Assembly: GCA_003481775.1 (NCBI GenBank) | Contig: QULU01000003.1 | Location: 122,726-186,725, forward strand | From: Clostridiaceae bacterium OM02-2AC | Lineage (GTDB): Bacteria; Bacillota_I; Bacilli_A; Erysipelotrichales; Erysipelotrichaceae | Reading direction: 5' to 3' | Length of the DNA: 64,000 nt | Part shown: piece after piece, positions 37,923-46,948 of the stretch | How positions within the stretch are numbered: position 1 is the stretch's first letter | How the letters are laid out: the number at the start of each line of letters is the position of its first letter | Program-made: the position numbers and the translations under genes | Notes under the pieces: model-generated | What the model saw: the letters and a program-made list of their open reading frames with translations, nothing else | What the model was told of the DNA's origin: nothing | Databases searched by the model: none

Positions 37923-40900
37923 AGGTCGATCTGGAAGCGCCAAAGAAGCCATCGATCGAGAATTTGAGTGATTATGATCAGTGGTTCAGATTGGACAAAA
38001 AAGATCCGGCAAATCCAAAAGGCAAGATCGTGACATTGATCCGTGATACCAGTGATTATGTCAATGGCGGAGATATCACGAAGTATGGGGATGGAAGCAA
38101 GGAAACCGTCTATTATCATATCGACGGAGATGATGATGCAAGTGGAAATCCAAACTGGATCGAATTAGATGGCGACAGTGTTGAGATCAAGAAGGTAGGA
38201 GATAACATCGTGACCTTCAAGATCGTCGATGAAGTCAAGGGGCATGAAACACTGAGTGATCCATTGCATGTCAAGATCTATGAAGAGAATCCAACGATCA
38301 CATTGAGCAGTACGACAAAACCTGTGAAGACCATGAATCTGGGTATCAAAATAGATGGACCACTAGCGAAAGAAGATCAGATCAAAAAACTGACGGTGGA
38401 AAGAGTCGGCAGTGATGTCGATGAGATCGAACTGGAACAGGATAGTATGAAGTACAATTATCCGATCAGTAAGAACGGAACCTATATCATTCGAGTTGAA
38501 ATGGAATTCGGTGGAAAAGCAGAAGAGACGTTGCCGGTAACCAACATCATCGAAGAGGATCCAATCCTGACTGTAACAGCAAGCGATGCAGCAACAGGTA
38601 CCGCTTATAAGTTTGGAGAATGGGCAAAAGCGGATGTCAAATTGAAAGTAGCAGACACCAAGGCTGATCCAAATCTGAAGATAGAATTCAGAAATAAAGT
38701 CAAAGGTGGAACGTATAGTCTTTGGCAGGACTATACAGGCGAAATCAATATCGACACAACTGGAACGCATATCTATCAGTTTAAGACCGTAATCACAAAG
38801 GGTAGTGATACCTATGAAACCGTGATGGATGAAACCTTTGCTGTGAAAGTCGATAAGGAAGAACCGGGCGATGTAACGATCAACGAATTTGCGACATACA
38901 AGAATCCAAACAAATGGGTCAGCGATTCTGTAAATATCACAACGAAATTTGATCCAGATCTGAATGGTGCTGATGAATGGGTAGAATACACCATGGATGG
39001 CGGTACGACATGGACGAAGAAAAACAGTGTATTTATCACAGATGAAGGAATACATACCATTACGTTTAGATCTGCGGATGAACTCGGGCGTACACACAGT
39101 GTGACGAACGATACCGTCTATGTCAATATCGATAAGACATCTGCAGGAACCCTGAGCATGAAGATCGGCAGTGATGCGGCAGTAACAGGAAAACCAAACA
39201 ATATCACCTTCGATCACTTCTATAAATCAAGCGATACAGTGGCTCTGGAATTTACAGACAGCAAAGGGAACAAGGTCACAGATGGAACGATCTATTATCA
39301 GTTTGCGGATAACCGTAACGGCATGGTAGATGATGCGAAAGTATGGAAGACATACGATCCAGCTCATCCATTTAAATTGACAAAAGATTTCAGAGGAAGC
39401 ATCTATGCTTATGCAGTGAATAAATCCGGAAAGGCAACGGATGTGATCCGTTCCAATGGTATCACTGTGGATGATACCGCACCGGAGATCAAGCAACCGA
39501 CTGCAGATATGACAACATGGAGCAAGTCCTCCAAGCTGCCGGTCGAGATCACCGATGGACTATCCGGTATCGATCCGGCTACCGTGAAGTATCAGAAGTA
39601 TGATGCTTCGGGAAATTCAGTCGGATCCAAGACAGTGATCAGTCTGATCGACGGCAAAGGAACGATCGACCTGAGTGATGGTGAATATGACATCGAGATA
39701 GAAGCAAGCGACAAGGCAGGAAATTCCGCAACACCTGTCCGTGTAAAGGTCATGATCGATGCCGCACAGGCAAGCTTTACGACAAGCTATGCACTGGATG
39801 GAAGTAATGCGTTTGCAACGATCAGCGCAACCGTGACTTCTACACCGCTTTCCGGAATCCAGGGAATCTATATCCGTGGCAACGGAAGCAGCTGGCAGCT
39901 GATGGATACCAAATCACCGGCATCATTCAAGGTATACAAGAATGGTGCATATGATGTGAAGGTAGTCAATGGTGCAGGAAAAGATAGTACGATCCAGCAT
40001 GTAAATGTGACAGGCATCGTCAATGATCTGCCAGACTACACGATCAAGACGACCGATGGCTTTACATTCGGAGACTTCTGGTATAAGGAATTGACGATCT
40101 GGGTAGATGCGCCGGATGCGGATGAGATCTACTACAGCACCAATGGCAAAGATGGTCCTTGGAAGATTTATAAGGACAAGATCGAAATCCTGGAGACAAG
40201 TGCTTATCAATTCACTTTCAAAATCGTGAAAGACGGCAATGAGCTGATCACCTTGCCTTATGATACAAGAGTCATAAGAAAACAGGCAGATGGTTCCGGA
40301 ACGCCTTCTGTAATCACACATAGAAATGTAAGGAATTATATGCGCAGTGTGTTTACCGCATTCAGTGATGAATCAGAAACAAAATGGCTGAACACAAGCA
40401 GTCGTATCAAATTCCCAATCAGTTCCTCCACAGCACCTGGGTTGAAAGCAGGAACCTATGTTCAGATCCTGGAAGCTGACGAGAATGGAAACGGAATCGG
40501 ATATGATGAAAACAACTTCACACTGGTGGATGACGATGATCCATTCTATACATTCCATCAGGAAGGAAAATACGTTGTCTATCAGTACTATGCTTACTAT
40601 AAAGAAGGCGAGGAGGATCGACCATCCAAACCGGATGCGGACAAGATCACGAAATCCTACTTCAATATCGATGGGACAGCACCGGATTCTTTGAAGCTGA
40701 CAGCTGAAGTCGATGGAAGCAGTACGATATTGAATAACCTGACCGGCGGCTTATTCTTTAAAGAGCCGATCGTGATCATACCACAGGGAAGCGATTCCCT
40801 GTCCGGTATCGATCATTACGAATTCCAGAGCGTTGCATGTAGTGGTGAGGAGTGCGACACAGCCACACCAAAGGACAACAAATGGAAGACAGCAGAAACG

Positions 40901-42406
40901 TTCACGGTTCCACAGGACTTTGAAGGATATGTCTATGTAAGAGCAGCCGATGCAGCGGAGCCGGCAAACTATCTGGAGAAATCTGTCCAGCTCGCAGTAA
41001 AAGATGATACGACGACCTATAAGATCCTGGAGGATATCAGTGACTGGACGAACACCAGAGATCTGAATATCGAAGTCACACCTTCTACTACAGGACTACA
41101 GGAATTGAACTATAAGGTCTTTGCGGAGGATAAGGAAGAGGACGCATCCAGAATCAATATTCCGGCAACCGATACAGAAAATAAGCTGTTCACGATTCAT
41201 GATATCCCGGAGGGAGTCTATAACCTGAAGGTGATCCCGGTAGAGAATGGGGGAACCTCTATCAATCGTGGAGCACATTCTCTGAAGGTAGACAGAACAA
41301 AGCCTGTCGTACAGGTAAAACTGGAACAGAGCAATCAGGACACAGCTGCGAAGCTGATGAACACATTGACACTGAACAGCTTCTATCAGCCAGGACTGAT
41401 GGTCAGTGCATCCGCAACCGACTTGGCGGGAGCTTTACAAATAGATCCTCAGGAATTGAAAATCGAATACAGTCTGCATGGGGCAGCCTGGAAGGACTAC
41501 ACGTCACCTTTGACCTTTGATGATGAGGAAGTCATCAGCGTATCCTTCCGTGCCATTGATCCGGCTGGAAATATTAGTGAAGTAGTGACACAGGATGGTA
41601 TTGCAGTAGACGCAACAGCACCGAGCTTTGAGGGGGCAGGAAACAATATGACCTATTGGCTTCCTAGAACGGTAAGTGTCAAAGATGGCATGAGTGGTGT
41701 AGATACTGTGAAGTTGAACGATCAAAGTGTAGGCTCCAGAGTGCTTGTGAAGGACTATGGCACATCCAGAATCGAAGCGAAGGACCGCTCCGGTAATGAA
41801 AGTGCGATCGCATTCACGATCAAAGGGTTGGATGGAATCAAGGATGAGGATATCACCAATGATCTGATCGATGCGATTGAGAAGGAATTCGAGGAACAGA
41901 AGCCGGGCTATGACAAAGATCTGGCAGATAAGATCCAGCAACAGATCGATGATCTGAAGAACAGAAATCAAGACCCATCCGATCCGGGAAACAATGGACA
42001 GGGGAACAATGACGGGTCCAATCAGAAGCCTGATGATGGAAACGGTAATGGAAACAGCAGTTCCGGGGATGGAACTAACGGGGGAGGCTCTGCACAGACA
42101 CCGGGAACCGATGGAAGTAACGGTGGCAGCGGCTCCGGTAATGGAGCTGACGGCACTGGCACAGGAACGAAGGGTTCCGGTACGGGCAGCGGAAATTCCA
42201 ATGGAAGCAGTAATGGCACATCCATGAGCAGCGGACAGGGAACGAGCGTCATGAGTGGAAACACGAGGACTCCGGTTGCATCGGGAACTGTGAAAACAGG
42301 AGATGGAAGCAGTATCTTCGCCCTACTCATGCTTGGCGTGCTGTCCTTATTACTGGCAGGAGCTGTCAAGCTGAAACAAAGACTCAATGCATTACATAAC
42401 AGATAG
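37919..42406 (+). CDS. Giant Ig-like-repeat surface protein, C-terminal part (frameshifted)
   Basis: A 1,495-residue continuation in the -1 frame. Joined to the upstream frame it gives about 5,029 residues. It opens in the last strand of an Ig-like domain (VKVDLEAPKKPS), has further Ig-like domains of the same types, a helical segment (DAIEKEFEEQKPGYDKDLADKIQQQIDD), a Gly/Ser/Asn-rich wall-spanning stretch, and a C-terminal sorting signal: TVKTGDG (a degenerate LPxTG type), a membrane span and a KLKQR tail. It has no signal peptide, so made alone it could not be exported. GGTGGAG lies eight bases before the GTG, so reinitiation at the GTGA overlap is conceivable. Confidence 0.82.
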   Translation: MKVDLEAPKKPSIENLSDYDQWFRLDKKDPANPKGKIVTLIRDTSDYVNGGDITKYGDGSKETVYYHIDGDDDASGNPNWIELDGDSVEIKKVGDNIVTFKIVDEVKGHETLSDPLHVKIYEENPTITLSSTTKPVKTMNLGIKIDGPLAKEDQIKKLTVERVGSDVDEIELEQDSMKYNYPISKNGTYIIRVEMEFGGKAEETLPVTNIIEEDPILTVTASDAATGTAYKFGEWAKADVKLKVADTKADPNLKIEFRNKVKGGTYSLWQDYTGEINIDTTGTHIYQFKTVITKGSDTYETVMDETFAVKVDKEEPGDVTINEFATYKNPNKWVSDSVNITTKFDPDLNGADEWVEYTMDGGTTWTKKNSVFITDEGIHTITFRSADELGRTHSVTNDTVYVNIDKTSAGTLSMKIGSDAAVTGKPNNITFDHFYKSSDTVALEFTDSKGNKVTDGTIYYQFADNRNGMVDDAKVWKTYDPAHPFKLTKDFRGSIYAYAVNKSGKATDVIRSNGITVDDTAPEIKQPTADMTTWSKSSKLPVEITDGLSGIDPATVKYQKYDASGNSVGSKTVISLIDGKGTIDLSDGEYDIEIEASDKAGNSATPVRVKVMIDAAQASFTTSYALDGSNAFATISATVTSTPLSGIQGIYIRGNGSSWQLMDTKSPASFKVYKNGAYDVKVVNGAGKDSTIQHVNVTGIVNDLPDYTIKTTDGFTFGDFWYKELTIWVDAPDADEIYYSTNGKDGPWKIYKDKIEILETSAYQFTFKIVKDGNELITLPYDTRVIRKQADGSGTPSVITHRNVRNYMRSVFTAFSDESETKWLNTSSRIKFPISSSTAPGLKAGTYVQILEADENGNGIGYDENNFTLVDDDDPFYTFHQEGKYVVYQYYAYYKEGEEDRPSKPDADKITKSYFNIDGTAPDSLKLTAEVDGSSTILNNLTGGLFFKEPIVIIPQGSDSLSGIDHYEFQSVACSGEECDTATPKDNKWKTAETFTVPQDFEGYVYVRAADAAEPANYLEKSVQLAVKDDTTTYKILEDISDWTNTRDLNIEVTPSTTGLQELNYKVFAEDKEEDASRINIPATDTENKLFTIHDIPEGVYNLKVIPVENGGTSINRGAHSLKVDRTKPVVQVKLEQSNQDTAAKLMNTLTLNSFYQPGLMVSASATDLAGALQIDPQELKIEYSLHGAAWKDYTSPLTFDDEEVISVSFRAIDPAGNISEVVTQDGIAVDATAPSFEGAGNNMTYWLPRTVSVKDGMSGVDTVKLNDQSVGSRVLVKDYGTSRIEAKDRSGNESAIAFTIKGLDGIKDEDITNDLIDAIEKEFEEQKPGYDKDLADKIQQQIDDLKNRNQDPSDPGNNGQGNNDGSNQKPDDGNGNGNSSSGDGTNGGGSAQTPGTDGSNGGSGSGNGADGTGTGTKGSGTGSGNSNGSSNGTSMSSGQGTSVMSGNTRTPVASGTVKTGDGSSIFALLMLGVLSLLLAGAVKLKQRLNALHNR

Positions 42407-42436
42407 GAAGCACAGCCATGTGCTTTCCTGTCTATC
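42402..42436 (+). repeat. Hairpin after the giant gene
   Basis: AGGAAGCACA and TGTGCTTtCCT pair around GCCA, flanked by GATAG and CTATC. No T-run follows, so it may be a processing or partial-termination hairpin between the giant gene and the smaller genes. Confidence 0.5.
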
Positions 42437-42454
42437 GATAAGGAGAATGACGAA

Positions 42455-42799
42455 ATGAAGAAAAAAGTGAAAAACAGAGGAAAGCGGAAGATCACAGGCA
42501 TCCTACTGAGTGTGCTGTTTACCCTGATCGTACCGATCGGCTTCGTATTCCTTATGGGCATGCTGTCAGAAAGCTTTCCGGTATTGTATTTCTATACCAA
42601 GCAGATATTCCTTGCATTCGTGGCACTTGTGATCATCGGCATCGGCATGATCATCTATCAGATCTATCGGTATGTGAAAGGCGATAAGATCGATCCGAAG
42701 GAGGAAGAAAGAAGAGCACGCAGAGAGCGAAGAGAACAGCGCAGAGCAGGCGAATTATCAGATAGTACCATGAAGCACGGACAGATCGTTTCAGAATAA
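42455..42799 (+). CDS. Two-span membrane protein of the surface-protein cassette
   Basis: A 114-residue protein with a very basic N-terminus (MKKKVKNRGKRK), two hydrophobic spans (about 15-40 and 52-75) and a charged C-terminal tail rich in Arg and Glu (EEERRARRERREQRR). Both termini are predicted inside. I do not recognise the family. It lies 48 bp after the giant gene on the same strand with AAGGAG upstream, so it probably belongs to the same transcript and may help export or anchor the giant protein. Confidence 0.65.
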   Translation: MKKKVKNRGKRKITGILLSVLFTLIVPIGFVFLMGMLSESFPVLYFYTKQIFLAFVALVIIGIGMIIYQIYRYVKGDKIDPKEEERRARRERREQRRAGELSDSTMKHGQIVSE

Positions 42800-42816
42800 A
42801 CGAAACGATGCTGTTT

Positions 42817-42872
42817 CATACAGGAGGTTGTTTTCCTGTATGATCGTAGATATGAGGAAACCTCTTCATATC
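42817..42872 (+). repeat. Two tandem hairpins between cassette genes
   Basis: CATACAGGA and TCCTGTATG (42817-42842) form one stem, and AGATATGA and TCATATCT (42848-42872) form a second. Neither is followed by a T-run. They may set expression levels within the operon. Confidence 0.45.
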
Positions 42873-42932
42873 TATGCTCATATGAGAAAAAGGTCTGACA
42901 TATGAAAAAGGATTGGAATTCAGGTGATGAGG

Positions 42933-43451
42933 ATGGATAGACGAATCAGGCATGGGAAAATGATATCGTCCTATGATGAAGCTGTCATGGATCTGATGAT
43001 CAAGGTGGAGGAAAGCGAACGATATCTTCAAAAATATAGAAAAAGTGTCGGCGCTGTCATCGTGGTGGAGAATGGTGAAGAGGAACAGTATCCCTCATTT
43101 TCTATCAAAAGGAAAGATAAAGAGGATCCTGTACAGATCAGAGAATTCTTCCGGCGAGAAGAAATGGAAGAGGAAACTGATGATAGGGCAGAGTACGAAA
43201 AGATGAATGTTACTACCGTGAAGCTGACACTATGGGAATGGATGGAAGCAAGGAAGAAAGGAATCGTGAATGTGATCCTGTTGTCTACTGCTTTTTTTCT
43301 ACAGATTTATATCGTGTGGACAGATATGAATGAATTATCCCTTTTGATCTTAAGCGGCTTGAAATATCTGTGCATCCTGCTTCTCGTATTGAAATTCGCT
43401 CGCTGGATCATCAGTGGTGAGATGCATAGGTTCCTGAATGAAGACTGTTGA
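42933..43451 (+). CDS. Membrane protein of the surface-protein cassette
   Basis: A 172-residue protein. A charged, largely helical N-terminal part (about 1-105, with VMDLMIKVEESERYLQKYRKSV) is followed by two hydrophobic spans (VNVILLSTAFFLQIYIVW and LCILLLVLKFARWII). It has no recognised domain. The ATG at 42933 has AGGTGA at a suitable distance; earlier in-frame GTG/ATG codons are too close to it. It lies between another small membrane protein and a lipoprotein, consistent with an envelope complex. Confidence 0.6.
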   Translation: MDRRIRHGKMISSYDEAVMDLMIKVEESERYLQKYRKSVGAVIVVENGEEEQYPSFSIKRKDKEDPVQIREFFRREEMEEETDDRAEYEKMNVTTVKLTLWEWMEARKKGIVNVILLSTAFFLQIYIVWTDMNELSLLILSGLKYLCILLLVLKFARWIISGEMHRFLNEDC

Positions 43452-43467
43452 AAGGATAGGATGAGAT

Positions 43468-44361
43468 ATGGTGAAGAAGATCGTAATCGTGGGGATCGTT
43501 TTACTAATGCTGGTGGGGATGTTTGGATGCAGCTCGAAAGCAGAGGCTGATAAAGGAAATGAAAAAGAAACAACTGTGGAAAAGACCAAGGAAATCAAGG
43601 AACAGGATGGCATCAAGCAGCTGGATCTGGATCAAGCTTTTCAGAAGATCGATGACAAGGAAAGATTCATCTTCATGGTAACACAGAGCACCTGTACGTA
43701 TTGTAATTCCTTCAAAAAGACACTGGTACCGTTTTTGAAAGAACATAAAGATATCCCCTTCTATGAAATCGAGGTCGACATGCTGGGAGAAATGAAAGCG
43801 GATGTAGAAAAGAACTTTGCGAAACTGCAGAAAAAGGTGCCGGAATTTGGTGGTGGAACACCGGAAATGTTCTGTTATGAAAATGGGAAGATCAAGAAGA
43901 GTGCAAGTGGGGAAATGAGTGAAGTAGCATTATATAATTTCATGATCGACTGTGGATATATCAAAGGGGAAAAGAAGGAAGAAGAAAAAACTGAAGACTA
44001 TACGTTTCCAACAAGCAAGCAGATAGAAAATAAGAATCTCATAGAGGTTGCGAAGAAAATCGATGATAAAGATACCTTCTATCTGATGGTCACACAGAGT
44101 GACCGCTATAATCAGGCATTCATCAAGAAGCTGATTCCGATCGTGGAAGAAAAAGATATCGATGTGATCGCACTTCACTTCCCGCTGGAACAAAAAGGGA
44201 CAGATGATGAGATGAACAAGGCATATGAAACATTGATGAACTGTGTCAAGGATCTAAGTGTATCACCGGCTGTATTTGAGATAAAAAAAGGAAAGGCAGA
44301 GAAGTTGCTGGAGGATAATGTACCGGCCAAGGATATCAGAAAAGCATTGGAAAAGAAATAG
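43468..44361 (+). CDS. Lipoprotein with tandem thioredoxin-like domains
   Basis: A 297-residue predicted lipoprotein: a signal peptide ends at FGC, giving lipidated Cys21. Two related thioredoxin-like domains follow. The first (about 50-155) has FMVTQSTCTYCNSF with a CxxC pair (Cys76, Cys79) and a later TPEMFCYENGK. The second (about 190-297) keeps the same frame as FYLMVTQSDRYNQAF and SPAVFEIKKGK but lacks both cysteines. The first may handle disulfides outside the membrane, while the second is probably structural or binding. The giant protein's N-terminal domain contains cysteines and is a possible client. Confidence 0.75.
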   Translation: MVKKIVIVGIVLLMLVGMFGCSSKAEADKGNEKETTVEKTKEIKEQDGIKQLDLDQAFQKIDDKERFIFMVTQSTCTYCNSFKKTLVPFLKEHKDIPFYEIEVDMLGEMKADVEKNFAKLQKKVPEFGGGTPEMFCYENGKIKKSASGEMSEVALYNFMIDCGYIKGEKKEEEKTEDYTFPTSKQIENKNLIEVAKKIDDKDTFYLMVTQSDRYNQAFIKKLIPIVEEKDIDVIALHFPLEQKGTDDEMNKAYETLMNCVKDLSVSPAVFEIKKGKAEKLLEDNVPAKDIRKALEKK

Positions 44362-44383
44362 GGATAAGGTAAGGTGATGGAAC

Positions 44384-44839
44384 ATGTACAGGAAAGAAGA
44401 AGGAAGCTATGTAGAAAAGAAAAGTATCGATCTGCAGATGATCTCCGATTATGAACAGACGGGATGCAGGCTGAAGGAGTTTCTGGAGAGCTGTCAAAAA
44501 AAGGATGTCAAGATTGCTTTTCAGAATAAGACCGTGGAGCCGGAGTGGATGATGGAAGTGTATCAGATGATCATGAAGCGAACAAGAGAAGAACTGAAGG
44601 TAGAGCAGAGAGCGGGAATCAAGCGTGCCTTAAAAAGACGGGAGGAGGGAACGGGAACCTATGGCAGACCCCGTGTGGAGCTTCCGGAGGATTTTGAAAA
44701 TCAGCTGAAGGAGCGTATCAGAAAGCATGAGAATCTTTCTACGTATTGCGAACAGATCAAAATGAAGAAGTCGACGTTTTATAAATGGGCAAAGGTATAC
44801 AGAGATGCGTGGGAGACAAATGAAGTCAAAATAGAGTAA
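44384..44839 (+). CDS. Serine-recombinase-like DNA-binding fragment
   Basis: A 151-residue protein. Residues 60-151 resemble the end of serine resolvases and invertases: a long helix (REELKVEQRAGIKRALKRREEG), the GTYGRPRVELPEDF linker, and a helix-turn-helix (LSTYCEQIKMKKSTFYKWAK). The N-terminal part resembles the second half of the catalytic domain, but the stretch with the catalytic Ser and key Arg is absent. It should bind DNA without cutting it. It could be a decayed recombinase or a repurposed regulator. AAGGTGATGG precedes the ATG. Confidence 0.65.
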   Translation: MYRKEEGSYVEKKSIDLQMISDYEQTGCRLKEFLESCQKKDVKIAFQNKTVEPEWMMEVYQMIMKRTREELKVEQRAGIKRALKRREEGTGTYGRPRVELPEDFENQLKERIRKHENLSTYCEQIKMKKSTFYKWAKVYRDAWETNEVKIE

Positions 44840-45403
44840 GGGATGTTATTAAAAGGCATGTCGATAGAACTAAAAAGAAACATAATGCTGGTAAGCAAGC
44901 ATACACGGATATCATTGAAAGCACATAAATGGGCAATCCTTGCATTTTATATAACGGATATCGCCATAAAGCTTTTGAGTATAAGGACTTCAGATGCATC
45001 AGACCATCAGGAGAAGCTAGAGGAAGAAGAAATTTTTGATACAATAACACTATGATTCAGAATCATGTACTGCATATGTCTAAACGGAAGGTGCGTTTCT
45101 GAGGAATATGACAACAAATTCTCATAATGATATTCTGCAATTACATTGTTGAGAATTTGTTATTTTTTTGTATTCAAAAAACAATTCGATGCGTTCTGTA
45201 AAGAAATACCATTTGACTTGTGGATAGGGGTATGTAATAATTAGCCATGTATGACCTCCTGCTTAACAGCAGGATACTGGTGAATGATGATAACAAACGG
45301 TAGATACACGATGCAGGAAATGCAGAGGCTATCAACCTTCGTTCTTGCTTTCAAGGACACGTTTGAACAAAATTCACAAGCAAGAAGGAGAACCATCATA
45401 TTC
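44840..45403. other. Intergenic region closing the cassette
   Basis: Contains a 70-codon frame at 44843-45055 with no recognisable features, a strong terminator at 45113-45169, and a possible promoter (TTGACT near 45213 with an AT-rich -10 16 bp on) for the following gene. A short CCTGCT/AGCAGG hairpin lies near 45258. Confidence 0.5.
45113..45169 (+). terminator. Terminator of the surface-protein cassette
   Basis: AACAAATTCTCA and TGAGAATTTGTT form a perfect 12-bp stem, then seven T. It is the first strong terminator downstream of the giant gene and marks the end of the cassette. Confidence 0.85.
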
Positions 45404-45910
45404 ATGAAAACCATATCCATTGTTTTAACCAATTATCCGAGTCATCTCTCCAGCTTTATGGAGACGGTGTACGGTTATGAATATACGCATGCTTCCATCT
45501 GTCTGGATGCGATGAATGAGAAGATGTACAGCTTTAACTATAAGGGCTTCTGCATGGAAACCGTATCCAAATACAAGCGGCATGGTGTAGAGAAGAGCAT
45601 CAGCTTCCAGCTTCAGGTGACGGATGCGGCCTTTGAGCGGCTGCAAAGCAAAATTGAGCAGTTTGTGGAAAACCGTGAGGAATTCTGTTATTCCAGCATC
45701 GGTGTCGTATTCTGCTTCGTACGCATTCCGTTTAAACGAAAGAAGCACTATTTCTGTTCGCAGTTCGTAGCTGAAATACTTGCGGAATCCGGAGCATTGA
45801 AGCTGAAACGACGTCCATCCCTGTATCTGCCCAATCATTTCTATCGTGAATTAAAGGAAGCTGCCGAGCTGCAGGAAATCCAATATGATATTTTACCGGA
45901 GGCAGTTTAA
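45404..45910 (+). CDS. YiiX/NlpC-like papain-fold hydrolase
   Basis: A 168-residue protein with features of the permuted NlpC/P60 (YiiX/YebB-like) group: YEYTHASICLDAMNEKMYSF carries the likely catalytic His, and KKHYFCSQFVAEILAESGA the likely nucleophile Cys. Members cleave peptide, amide or ester bonds; the substrate here is unknown. No signal peptide is seen with the ATG at 45404. AAGGAG lies 13 bases upstream, rather far, so the start is less sure. A terminator follows at 45924. Confidence 0.7.
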   Translation: MKTISIVLTNYPSHLSSFMETVYGYEYTHASICLDAMNEKMYSFNYKGFCMETVSKYKRHGVEKSISFQLQVTDAAFERLQSKIEQFVENREEFCYSSIGVVFCFVRIPFKRKKHYFCSQFVAEILAESGALKLKRRPSLYLPNHFYRELKEAAELQEIQYDILPEAV

Positions 45911-45923
45911 AAACCATATACCT

Positions 45924-45954
45924 AAGCCAGAGCAACCCCATGTTCTGGCTTTTT
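45924..45954 (+). terminator. Terminator after the YiiX-like gene
   Basis: AAGCCAGA pairs with TCTGGCTT around a 13-nt loop, followed by T residues. Confidence 0.75.
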
Positions 45955-46045
45955 AAGAATTTCGTTCGCTGTAAACAAAGCTTTCTTTAACCCTGTCAGG
46001 AAAAATACAGCCATGTGATACGATTGTAATAGGAGGTAGTAAGGT

Positions 46046-46948
46046 GTGAAAGAGAACAGATATTTTCAAATGATTTATCTTTTATTGGAAAAAGGGCAGA
46101 TGACTGCACCGGAGCTTGCTGATTATTTCGAGGTGTCCGTCAGAACCATATACCGCGATATTGACATCCTGAGCTCAGCAGGGATTCCGATTTATGCTAT
46201 GCAGGGGAAAGGGGGAGGAATCGCGATTCAGGACAGCTACGTTCTTAAAAAATCACTTCTCAGCGAGCAGGAGCAGAAGCAGATACTCATGGCGCTGCAG
46301 GGTATTCGTGTGATGGAGGATGAGCAGGTAAGCATGCTTCGCTCCAAGCTGAGCGGAGTATTTCAAAGACCGCAGGAAAACTGGCTGGAAATCGATTTTT
46401 CAACCTGGACAAAAAGCGGTGCCGGCAAACATAATGTGCAGTTACTGCAAAATGCCATATGGAAAAGCAAAATTGTTTCCTTTCACTATTACAGTGGAAA
46501 AGGAAAACAAACCGACCGGATTGTTGAGCCACATAAGCTTGTTTTCAAGACCTCTGACTGGTATTTGTATGGCTACTGCAAACTGCGTAAAGATTTTCGA
46601 TTCTTCAAATTGACAAGGATAAGAGATTTAAAGCTGCAGGATGAGGAATTTATGCGAGCAACTCCGGAGCATATTTTTGAAAGATCAGATGAATTTGAAA
46701 TGAAGACCGTCCCGGTTACCCTGTTGTTTGATGCGTGTATGTCCTTCCAGGTGTATGAAAAATTTGATGATGAGGTCCAAGTGCGGGAGGATGGCAGCTT
46801 ACTCGTGAATACCATCCTGCCGGATAATGAATTATTATACAGCTATATTTTTTCCTGTCAGGACAAGGTTGAAGTGCTGGCTCCCCGGCATGTACGTGAT
46901 CTGGTTTCGCAAAGAGTAAGAAAAATGACAGAAATATATAAAACATGA
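46046..46948 (+). CDS. YafY-type HTH/WYL transcriptional regulator
   Basis: A 300-residue regulator. The N-terminal winged helix-turn-helix is KGQMTAPELADYFEVSVRTIYRDIDIL. A middle linker is followed by a WYL sensor domain (about 140-225) with FHYYSGKGKQTDRIVEPHKL, WYLYGYCKL and FRFFKLTRI. A C-terminal WCX-like region ends the protein. WYL domains often bind nucleotides or DNA ends and control stress or defence genes. The GTG start has AGGAGG nine bases upstream. The likely target may be the isochorismatase-family gene 226 bp downstream. Confidence 0.9.
   Translation: MKENRYFQMIYLLLEKGQMTAPELADYFEVSVRTIYRDIDILSSAGIPIYAMQGKGGGIAIQDSYVLKKSLLSEQEQKQILMALQGIRVMEDEQVSMLRSKLSGVFQRPQENWLEIDFSTWTKSGAGKHNVQLLQNAIWKSKIVSFHYYSGKGKQTDRIVEPHKLVFKTSDWYLYGYCKLRKDFRFFKLTRIRDLKLQDEEFMRATPEHIFERSDEFEMKTVPVTLLFDACMSFQVYEKFDDEVQVREDGSLLVNTILPDNELLYSYIFSCQDKVEVLAPRHVRDLVSQRVRKMTEIYKT

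Noticed and set aside
37900..37925. Programmed -1 ribosomal frameshift joining the two halves of the giant gene
   Set aside because: No slippery heptamer of the XXXYYYZ kind and no obvious downstream pseudoknot at the junction; a one-base deletion or sequence error is simpler.
27318..42406. CRISPR or short tandem DNA repeat array in the giant gene
   Set aside because: The repetition is at protein-domain level with diverged DNA; there are no regular identical repeats with spacers.
44843..45055. 70-codon ORF after the resolvase-like gene
   Set aside because: Comparable frames exist on the opposite strand; no domain or composition support, although the spacing would allow translation.
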